NCBI RefSeq assembly: GCF_011174675.1
Contig: NZ_JAANIG010000011.1
Span: 1 to 64,000 of the forward strand
DNA from: Perlabentimonas gracilis
Lineage (GTDB): Bacteria; Bacteroidota; Bacteroidia; Bacteroidales; Tenuifilaceae
Direction of reading: 5' to 3'
Length of the DNA stretch: 64,000 bases
Below are positions 49,726 to 56,769 of this stretch, one piece after another. Below the pieces are notes generated by a model, which did no database searches, was not told where the DNA came from, and saw only the letters and a program-made list of their open reading frames with translations. The position numbers and the translations under genes are program-made. Within the stretch, counting starts at the first letter, position 1. The number at the start of each line of letters is the position of its first letter.

Positions 49726-51273
49726 TTAATTATTAATGTTCTTTAGTTCATATTCTCTAAACGATTCCATTAAAGCTGAGTAGAACATCTCGGCTATCAG
49801 GTTTGAGCCCCTAAGGGTAAAGTGTACAAAATCTTTGGAAGCTAATGCCGGGGTAGCAAATGCCCAAGCGGGCATAGAGTTCCTCCCGCCCATGGCCTCA
49901 AAGCAATCCCAGAATGCAGCCCCAGCTCTGAATGCTGCATCCCTTTGTGCGTCCCTTATTTTTTCGACATTTGGATACGAAACGTATTGTCCTCCATCGC
50001 GCATTGCCATATCGGATACGCCTATAAGAAGTACCGAAGCGTTGGGCAACGCCCTTTTTATTGCACGTATCTGTTGGTACATCTGGTTCTCGTAGTAGCT
50101 GTAGCTCTCAACAATATGTGGCACAACGTTAACCCCAAACTGAAGTATTATCAGCTTAGGGTTCACCTGCTGAAACGCTGTTTTAAGCGAGTACTCATCG
50201 GCACGAGTAAAGTCAGTGCCTGAGCTCCCCCTAATGGCAATGTTGTCGACTATGACTCCCGTAGGCGATTCAAGTGAAATGCCGTAAATGTGTGGGCTTT
50301 CGTCTCCCTTAAATTCGATTTGAAAATAATTTTCGGATCGAGGAATACTCCATTCAACCTGTTTCATTCCCTTTGCAGGGGCAAACATCTCTCCATCTTG
50401 AGTATTGCCCCCGTAGCTAACTGAAACCATGAAGGGTTCTGCGGCCTGTCCGTAAAACACCTTGCATTTAGTGAAGTTTCTTGGGCTTGAGGTGTGGCGT
50501 CCTCGGCGTTCGAACTTAATCCAAGCCTCGTTAAATCCTCCTTTGGTGTTTCTTCTGCCCTTCGTAAATTCAGAGTATCCGCCTAAAAGCCCAAAGCGAT
50601 GCTCCACCCCACCACGCCCCAGGTCGGCCAGTAGTACCTGTCGCCAGTTGCTCGATGTGGACTGATAAACCGCTCCCGGCTGATAGCTATGAGGGACGGC
50701 ATGCAGAAGCCCCACCCCGCTGCCTCCAAAGCGAGATTGTAGCCGAAGCCTAAGGAATGAGGTTATGCGGTCGCCCTCAATTTGTGAGTCGCCGTAGTGC
50801 ATCACCCTAACCTGGTGGTTTTTGGTTTTGCCACTTGCTAAGGCGTTAAAGAAAGTACCTAGGGCATCCAGTGTTGAGTCGGGGTATTGGATGGGAACAA
50901 GCCTGCTTTTTAGAATGTCAACAGTGATGCTTGTGGAAGCAGCTGTGCTAGCTCCCTTTAATGTGTCGCTATGATCGTTGCTTACGGTGTCGGCCAATTC
51001 AAATATATCAACATCTTGCCAAATAAATGTGGTGTCAATACTGGTTTCTCGCGTAATGCTGTCGAGGAATGATTCGAGTAGTGCCAGCTCGGGATGTAGC
51101 TGAAAGCTGGATTTGTGCGAAGCTGAATCGAAACCCAAAAGCTGCACTGCCGTTGGGTAACGAAGGGTAAGGGAACCAATGCGAATACCTCCCCTAGGCA
51201 TCAGTATGCTAAACGCAGCAAGAACTGCGAGAAGGATTGTGATGATAAGGAAAAGCTTTGATGGCTTAACCAT
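49726..51273 (-). CDS. SGNH/GDSL hydrolase-like protein with membrane anchor
   Basis: The 515-residue protein has an N-terminal helix (about 7-23) and a linker, then SGNH blocks MHYGDSQIEGDRITSFLR near 160 (Ser), ILQFGVNVVPHIVE near 380 and DFVHFTLRGSNLIAEM near 484 (Asp/His). The third block reads GVNV instead of GxND, keeping the asparagine but not the aspartate. It is larger than and distinct from the next SGNH protein, with its own insertion (about 180-350). It begins the SGNH-SGNH-MBOAT module 70 bases ahead of the second gene and follows mltD by 92 bases on the same strand. Confidence 0.82.
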   Translation of the reverse strand: MVKPSKLFLIITILLAVLAAFSILMPRGGIRIGSLTLRYPTAVQLLGFDSASHKSSFQLHPELALLESFLDSITRETSIDTTFIWQDVDIFELADTVSNDHSDTLKGASTAASTSITVDILKSRLVPIQYPDSTLDALGTFFNALASGKTKNHQVRVMHYGDSQIEGDRITSFLRLRLQSRFGGSGVGLLHAVPHSYQPGAVYQSTSSNWRQVLLADLGRGGVEHRFGLLGGYSEFTKGRRNTKGGFNEAWIKFERRGRHTSSPRNFTKCKVFYGQAAEPFMVSVSYGGNTQDGEMFAPAKGMKQVEWSIPRSENYFQIEFKGDESPHIYGISLESPTGVIVDNIAIRGSSGTDFTRADEYSLKTAFQQVNPKLIILQFGVNVVPHIVESYSYYENQMYQQIRAIKRALPNASVLLIGVSDMAMRDGGQYVSYPNVEKIRDAQRDAAFRAGAAFWDCFEAMGGRNSMPAWAFATPALASKDFVHFTLRGSNLIAEMFYSALMESFREYELKNINN

Positions 51274-51365
51274 AAAGGTTCATTGGTTTCTTCGGGGTTA
51301 TTTTCGATTTAAATATACAATTTTTGAAATACTTAACACCAAAAACCCCCGAAAACCCCTTGGCT

Positions 51366-52865
51366 TTATCCCTTAGGTTTTATTTTGATGGTTTGCCCCG
51401 GAACCAATCGATCCGTTGAAAGGTTGTTTATTTTCTTAAGGTCGGCGGTGCTAACACCGGGGTATTGTCTTGCAATATCCCAAAGGGTATCGCCACGTTG
51501 AACCCTATGGTAAATGAAGTTTGGATCTGCTCCTTCGGGGGTACTCACTTGGCTAGCACGTTGTGCGGGAACATAAATAGTGAGATTTTGCCCAACACGA
51601 ATTAGGCTACCTCTAATGTTATTCCATCCTCGTAGTTGCGAAACGCTTACCCCATGGCGCTCAGCAATAGTGCCCAGTACATCACCATCCTTCACTCTGT
51701 AAGTTATCCGCTGGCTACCCGATGGTACATTGTGTTGGTATGACGCTGTATACCTGCTTGGGCTAACCACATTGTTGGGGTTAAAGTATACAGAGTCTTT
51801 ATATGCAAAGATTTCCTCCTGCCTATCAATAAATGGGCCTACAGCTTCAAACGGCAACTTGAGCGACAGCTGTTTTTGATTTGCAGGTATAATATCCACC
51901 TTGTACTGTGGGTTTAAGTCGCGAAGCGTTTTTAGCGGAATTCCAAGAACGTGCGAAACCTGCTCGAGATGAAGCATTCCCGATACCATTACCGTATCGA
52001 TTGTGGGTGGTAGCGTCATTGGTACTGGTCTTATGTTGTGCTCACGGTGATAGTGAAATGCGTAGGTTGCTGCAATAAATGCTGGCACATAGCCTCGGGT
52101 TTCTCTGGGTAGGTAGTAGTATATATCCCAGTAGTTGCGCTTGCCACCAGCCCTGCGGATGGCCTTGTTCACATTGCCCGGGCCGCAGTTGTATGCTGCA
52201 ATAACCAGGGTCCAGTCGCCATAAATGGCGTAAAGATCTTTGAGGAAGCGAGCAGCAGCATGGCTCGAGGCAATGGGATCGCGCCTTTCATCAATGTATG
52301 AGTTTATGGTGAGGTTGTACATTCGGCCAGTGCCGTACATGAATTGCCATATACCGGTTGCGCCAACTCTCGATACTGCTCTTGGGTTCAGCGCCGACTC
52401 CACCACGGGAAGAATGCGTAGCTCAATGGGAACCTGATGTAAATCTAGTATTTCCTCAAAAATGGGCATATAAAATTCGGCCAAGCCAAGCATCACTTGT
52501 ACCCTGTCGCGTTGACGGTTGGTGTAAACGTTTATATAATTGCGGACTATGCTGTTGTAGGGTAGGTCGAATATTGAGTTGATATCAGCCAAACGCTTAA
52601 TGTAAACCGAATCGGGTAGGAGAGACGAGTCGTAGGCAAGATCCTCGGGTTCGATTACCGAAAGCATATTGGCTGAATCTTGCCCTACCTGAACGTACCA
52701 TAGATTCAGCAGGCTGTCGAGGTTGGTACTAAAGTGCGATATCAACCCGAGCCCTTCCATTGTAGAGTCTCTTAGTACCGGGATGGTATCGCGTGTTGCA
52801 AATGATTTTGATGAAAACATTGCTATACCTGCGGCTATTGCTAGCACCAACGAAATTCGCTTCAT
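51366..52865 (-). CDS. mltD: MltD-like membrane-bound lytic murein transglycosylase with two LysM domains
   Basis: The 499-residue protein has a signal peptide (ISLVLAIAAGIAMFSSKSFA) and an SLT domain at about 130-290. VVESALNPRAVSRVGATGIW carries the catalytic Glu near 155, and ARFLKDLYAIYGDWTLVIAA and NCGPGNVNKA follow. Two LysM domains sit near 388-435 and 452-498. It cleaves glycan strands, making anhydromuropeptides. It follows DUF5683 by six bases in the parA-parB operon. The gene is probably needed for wall expansion. Confidence 0.93.
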   Translation of the reverse strand: MKRISLVLAIAAGIAMFSSKSFATRDTIPVLRDSTMEGLGLISHFSTNLDSLLNLWYVQVGQDSANMLSVIEPEDLAYDSSLLPDSVYIKRLADINSIFDLPYNSIVRNYINVYTNRQRDRVQVMLGLAEFYMPIFEEILDLHQVPIELRILPVVESALNPRAVSRVGATGIWQFMYGTGRMYNLTINSYIDERRDPIASSHAAARFLKDLYAIYGDWTLVIAAYNCGPGNVNKAIRRAGGKRNYWDIYYYLPRETRGYVPAFIAATYAFHYHREHNIRPVPMTLPPTIDTVMVSGMLHLEQVSHVLGIPLKTLRDLNPQYKVDIIPANQKQLSLKLPFEAVGPFIDRQEEIFAYKDSVYFNPNNVVSPSRYTASYQHNVPSGSQRITYRVKDGDVLGTIAERHGVSVSQLRGWNNIRGSLIRVGQNLTIYVPAQRASQVSTPEGADPNFIYHRVQRGDTLWDIARQYPGVSTADLKKINNLSTDRLVPGQTIKIKPKG

Positions 52866-52871
52866 ATTGTT

Positions 52872-53753
52872 TTAGAAATTAAAGTTTAAACGTAAGCCTA
52901 AAGTTAGGTTTTGGTTTGCGGTGTTGGCCATTGGATTGCTAAAAATGAGTGGCTCAAAGTTAAACGCGAGGTCGTCGCTAATATCCCAGTCGAAAAAATG
53001 GGCATCAACATATGCGTCAACAATGTTTAGCAAGTAAAAGCCAGCCATACCAATAATGGCCAGGTCGCGATTACGCCTATAACCATTCCGGAGGTAGATA
53101 AGATCCGATTCCGATCGGATTTGACCAAACTCGTTGTTGGGGTACTCCAGCAGAGCGGTTCCAAATCGTTTGTAGCCCCGTTGGTTAAAGTCTATAACGT
53201 AGTAAATAGATGCAATACTACCAAACACAAAGGGCAGTTTCCATGGCTTTTGGTTATACACCTGCCCCATACCAGGTAGTAGTGCAGATAAAACGGAGGC
53301 TGTTAGGGGTGAGTGCTTCTCCTTATTGCGAACAATAAGCGCATCGGCAACACTGGCAATATAGAAAGTACCTGCTCCTGCATAGAATAGGTTGCGCTGA
53401 ATTCGATACTGAGTCCATTGCTCCTCGAATCGATACTTTTCCAGTGGGCTATAGTAGGTTTGGTTATACTTGTTAAGCGTGGCGTGGTACTTATCGTTTG
53501 CTTGCAAACCCATGTATACCATAGAGCCCATACCGGCGTAAAAAATCGGAATTTTCCAATACTGTCGGTTGATTATTTGTCCCGAACCGGGCACAACCTG
53601 TGATGCTAGCCATACCTTTGCCGATGATATTGAGTCGAGTTTACTTGGCTCTGCAGCATACCCTGAGGTAGTATGAAAAAATAAAAGCAGGGCGATCATT
53701 AAATGATGCCCCAGTTTTATAAAAATTCTCTCGATGTGAAAAAATCCTCTCAA
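52872..53753 (-). CDS. DUF5683 family membrane-associated protein
   Basis: The 293-residue protein has a hydrophobic N-terminus (LMIALLLFFHTTSGYA) and a repeated motif: WLASQVVPGSGQIINRQYWK near 48, matched later by VLSALLPGMGQVYNQKPWK near 152. This P-G-x-GQ-x(2-3)-N-x-x-W-K duplication is typical of DUF5683. It is followed by four or so hydrophobic segments and a terminal LRLNFNF strand. Function is unknown; it lies between parB and mltD. The frame opens with TTG at 53753. ATG at 53699 is an alternative that keeps only a short signal segment. Confidence 0.85.
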   Translation of the reverse strand: MRGFFHIERIFIKLGHHLMIALLLFFHTTSGYAAEPSKLDSISSAKVWLASQVVPGSGQIINRQYWKIPIFYAGMGSMVYMGLQANDKYHATLNKYNQTYYSPLEKYRFEEQWTQYRIQRNLFYAGAGTFYIASVADALIVRNKEKHSPLTASVLSALLPGMGQVYNQKPWKLPFVFGSIASIYYVIDFNQRGYKRFGTALLEYPNNEFGQIRSESDLIYLRNGYRRNRDLAIIGMAGFYLLNIVDAYVDAHFFDWDISDDLAFNFEPLIFSNPMANTANQNLTLGLRLNFNF

Positions 53754-53799
53754 TGGCCAAGATGTTTCTGTGGTGTGAACGCAGAACGGTGCCGATTTA

Positions 53800-54708
53800 T
53801 TACTCGCCGAAACGATTAAATCTCTCCATTAGCTCTCCAAGTTCGCCGGGAGTGCGGTAGTTAATCACAATTTTTCCGCTTCCCTTTTTCCCGGGTTTAA
53901 CCTCTACGCCCCAGCCAAACACATCCTGAAGTTTCTTCTGAAAATTGTCAAGTTCTTCGGGAATAGCGGGTTTTTCCTCAGTTGGTTTATCCTCTTTGGG
54001 CCTTGGTTGTGATGGTTCGGCAATGGTCTTGGCTAGCTCTTCGGCTTTGCGAACCGATAGATCCTCCTCAAGTATCATTTGGAAGATGCCAAGCTGGTGC
54101 TCCTTGCTCTCGAGCGAAATTAGTGCTCGCGCATGTCCCATGCTGAGTTTTCTGTCTCTTAGTCCAAGCTGAATTTCGGCTGGGAGTTTTAACAGTCGTA
54201 GGTAGTTAGTAACGGTGGCGCGTTTCTTACCCACCCTTTCCGACAGGTTGTCGTGGGTAAGCTTACACTCATCAATTAGTCGTTGGTAGCTAATGGCAAC
54301 CTCTATGGCATCTAAGTCTTCGCGTTGGATATTTTCAACCAGAGCCATTTCAAGCATCCCCTGATCGTTGGCAGTGCGTATAAATGCTGGCACTGTTTTT
54401 AATCCAGCTAGCTTCGATGCACGCAGCCTACGCTCTCCCGATATAAGTTGGTAGCCTCCGTCGAGCTGCCTTACGGTAAGTGGCTGAATTATGCCTAGCT
54501 CTTTAATCGAGTCGGATAGCTCCTGAAGAGCCTCCTTGTCAAACGATGTTCGGGGTTGAAAAGGATTCGCCTCAATTTTGTTGATATCAATCTCTTGAAC
54601 AAGATCGTTACTTTTCGATTCTTCCCTTACCTCTGTACGTTGCTTGGGCGACTCGGCATCCTCAATAAGTGCTCCCAGTCCGCGTCCTAATGCCTGTTTC
54701 TTAACCAT
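53800..54708 (-). CDS. parB: Chromosome partitioning protein ParB
   Basis: ParB binds parS near the origin and uses CTP to spread. The 302-residue protein has the N-terminal KQALGRGLGALIED peptide that stimulates ParA, the ParB/Srx core INKIEANPFQPRTSFDKEAL near 45, the CTP-binding GERRLRASKLAGLKTVP near 92, ENIQREDLDAIE near 125, and an HTH (KKRATVTNYLRLLKLPAEIQ). The C-terminal dimerisation domain ends GELMERFNRFG. It follows parA by 41 bases. No parS-like 16-bp palindrome was spotted in the window. Confidence 0.96.
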   Translation of the reverse strand: MVKKQALGRGLGALIEDAESPKQRTEVREESKSNDLVQEIDINKIEANPFQPRTSFDKEALQELSDSIKELGIIQPLTVRQLDGGYQLISGERRLRASKLAGLKTVPAFIRTANDQGMLEMALVENIQREDLDAIEVAISYQRLIDECKLTHDNLSERVGKKRATVTNYLRLLKLPAEIQLGLRDRKLSMGHARALISLESKEHQLGIFQMILEEDLSVRKAEELAKTIAEPSQPRPKEDKPTEEKPAIPEELDNFQKKLQDVFGWGVEVKPGKKGSGKIVINYRTPGELGELMERFNRFGE

Positions 54709-54749
54709 TGTTTAATATCTATATCTCACTCAAAGGTGACTGTGAAGTT

Positions 54750-55547
54750 TTAGTTGTTACTGTTTGTGTCGGCTACCTCGGCCACCTCGTTTTTTTGGAT
54801 TAACTCGCGGGCGAGGTTAAGGTAGTTAGTCGATCCGGATGAGGCGGCATCGTATAGTATTACGGGCTTGCCGTAGCTTGGAGCTTCACTAAGCTTGATA
54901 TTTCGCTGTATAATGGTCTCGAATACCATTTGCTGGAAGTGCTTTTTAACCTCGTCAACCACTTGGTTCGATAGGCGAAGGCGTGCATCGTACATGGTGA
55001 GCAGGAAGCCTTCAATTTTAAGCTCAGGGTTCAACCGGGTTTGGATTATCTTGATGGTGTTGAGTAGCTTGCCAAGCCCTTCGAGCGCAAAGTATTCGCA
55101 CTGTACAGGTATAATCACCGAGTCGGCAGCTGTAAGCGCATTAACGGTGATAAGTCCTAGCGAGGGCGAGCAGTCAATCAGGATGAAATCGTAGTTGTCC
55201 TTTAGCTTTTCGATAACCGATTTTAGCATTTGCTCACGGTTGGGCATGTTAAGCATTTCTATCTCAGCACCTACTAGGTCGATATGGGAAGGGATTAGGT
55301 CGAGCCCCTCAATCTCACTTTTCAGTATGGTTTCGTTTGGGTTAACTTCATCCACAAGGCATTCGTAAATGCTGTTTTCAACATTGCGTAAATCGAACCC
55401 TGTCCCCGAGGTGGCGTTGGCCTGTGGGTCAGCATCAATAAGCAGTACCTTCTTCTCCAGAACGGCCAAGCTGGCTGCAAGATTTATTGCGGTTGTGGTT
55501 TTGCCCACTCCGCCCTTTTGGTTTGCTAGCGCTATTACTTTTCCCAT
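54750..55547 (-). CDS. parA: Chromosome partitioning ATPase ParA (Soj)
   Basis: The 265-residue ParA-type ATPase has the deviant Walker A NQKGGVGKTTTAINLAA at 9-25, with the signature lysine K11. LIDADPQANATSG near 37 (Walker A') and FILIDCSPSLGLITVNAL near 117 (Walker B) follow. It moves ParB-parS complexes during chromosome segregation. There is no N-terminal HTH, so it is the small chromosomal type. Two -7 elements lie upstream (55586 and 55695), and it heads the operon parA-parB-DUF5683-mltD. Confidence 0.96.
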   Translation of the reverse strand: MGKVIALANQKGGVGKTTTAINLAASLAVLEKKVLLIDADPQANATSGTGFDLRNVENSIYECLVDEVNPNETILKSEIEGLDLIPSHIDLVGAEIEMLNMPNREQMLKSVIEKLKDNYDFILIDCSPSLGLITVNALTAADSVIIPVQCEYFALEGLGKLLNTIKIIQTRLNPELKIEGFLLTMYDARLRLSNQVVDEVKKHFQQMVFETIIQRNIKLSEAPSYGKPVILYDAASSGSTNYLNLARELIQKNEVAEVADTNSNN

Positions 55548-55585
55548 AACGTAAAGAGTTTATTTCTAATGATTTTTTAAAGATG

Positions 55586-55617
55586 CAAAGTTATCCGATG
55601 CGTTAAAATGCAGGCAA
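55586..55617 (-). promoter_or_regulatory. Proximal parA promoter (-33 TTG, -7 TAACTTTG)
   Basis: On the minus strand TAACTTTG at 55593-55586 matches TAnnTTTG, and TTG lies at 55617-55615, 21 bases upstream. The -7 element is 38 bases from the parA ATG. Confidence 0.5.
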
Positions 55618-55674
55618 TTTTAAGGGCTACTAATATAAACATTGCCGCCGAACTTACCAACACGTTATTAACAT

Positions 55675-55695
55675 TTTGCCCGTTTGCCCGTTTGC
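55675..55695. repeat. Octamer tandem repeat (TTTGCCCG x 2.6)
   Basis: TTTGCCCG occurs twice in full and a third time for five bases, within the parA leader if the distal promoter is used. It is a second octamer tandem repeat near a gene start in this window. Confidence 0.75.
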
Positions 55696-55702
55696 AAAAG
55701 TA
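55695..55702 (-). promoter_or_regulatory. Distal -7 element upstream of parA (TACTTTTG)
   Basis: On the minus strand TACTTTTG matches TAnnTTTG and lies 148 bases from the parA ATG. It adjoins the octamer repeat. No -33 element was seen. Confidence 0.35.
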
Positions 55703-55793
55703 GCTAATCTTTTGAAAAAAAGGTGGGTGGTTCGGTGAGCCTTTAGATAATGACTTTAATTATGCATATTTTAGCTGAAATTTTTAAAGCATA

Positions 55794-56759
55794 GTGAAGG
55801 ATTGGTTTGTTATAGTTAACCCTGTTGCAGGATCGGGTAGGGGTGCGCGCGATTGGCCCCAGATTAAGCGTTTGCTTGAAAAGCATTCGATAGACTTTGA
55901 CTATAGGATTACTGAGCGAAAGCACCATGCTGTTGAACTAACGGTTGCAGCAGTCAAGGCTGGTTGTAGAAAGTTTATTTGCGTGGGTGGAGATGGCACC
56001 CATAACGAGATTGTTAATGGCGTCTTCATTCAGCAAGAGGTCTCCACGCAGGATATAACCATAGGGGTTGTTGCGGTGGGTACCGGGAATGATTGGGCAA
56101 AGTCTTTTAGTGTGCCCAGTGACTATACCAGCTGTATTAAGGCGATAAGTAAGGGGGTTACCTTTGTGCAGGATGTGGGAAGGGTTGAGTATTTCGAGGC
56201 TCGTGTTAAGCAGATGAGGTACTTCGCCAATGCTGCTGGAGCAGGGTTCGATGCCGATGTGGCTCATTCAACTAACAAGTTGAAGGAGGATGGGAGGCGA
56301 GGCCGCATGCTATACCTTATAAGCATTATAAAAACGTTAATGGTTTTTAGGTCGTCGGTTGCTAGGGTAACAATTGATGAAGCCGAGCACAGTGGTGAGT
56401 TTTTTAGCATTACCCTGGGTGTGGGGAAGTACAATGGCGGTGGAATGATGCAGATGCCCAATGCGGTGCCAAACGATGGCCTTTTTGATGTTACCCTTGT
56501 GCATAGGGTTAGTCGTTTTAATGTTATTCGGAATATTTTTAAACTATACAATGGGAAGATTCTGGAGCACTCCAAGATTTTTGGCTATACGGCCACGAGG
56601 GTGAAAATTTCTTCCAAGCCCCACTTCAACCTTGAGGTTGATGGCGAATCGCTGGGAACATCACCATTCGTTTTTACGTCAATTCCCAGTGCAGTTAGGG
56701 TTGTTGTCGGGGCCGATTTTTCAAAATCCATTGCTGCAAGAATGGAAATTTATGGCTAG
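55794..56759 (+). CDS. Diacylglycerol/sphingolipid kinase family lipid kinase
   Basis: The 321-residue protein has intact DAGK motifs: IVNPVAGSGRG near 6, CVGGDGTHNEIVNGVF near 62, VAVGTGNDWAKSFSVPSD near 87, AAGAGFDADVAHSTNKL near 145 and the C-terminal LEVDGESLGTSP. It would phosphorylate diacylglycerol or a related lipid with ATP at the inner membrane. The start is GTG at 55794. The gene lies 234 bases from the divergent parA start, and 10 bases from the convergent priA stop. It is the canonical paralogue of the GGNAA protein at 40219-41106. Confidence 0.92.
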   Translation: MKDWFVIVNPVAGSGRGARDWPQIKRLLEKHSIDFDYRITERKHHAVELTVAAVKAGCRKFICVGGDGTHNEIVNGVFIQQEVSTQDITIGVVAVGTGNDWAKSFSVPSDYTSCIKAISKGVTFVQDVGRVEYFEARVKQMRYFANAAGAGFDADVAHSTNKLKEDGRRGRMLYLISIIKTLMVFRSSVARVTIDEAEHSGEFFSITLGVGKYNGGGMMQMPNAVPNDGLFDVTLVHRVSRFNVIRNIFKLYNGKILEHSKIFGYTATRVKISSKPHFNLEVDGESLGTSPFVFTSIPSAVRVVVGADFSKSIAARMEIYG

Positions 56760-56769
56760 GGAGTCTGAG

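Noticed and set aside
53800-55793. parS site near parAB
   Set aside because: No 16-bp palindrome resembling TGTTTCACGTGAAACA was found by eye.
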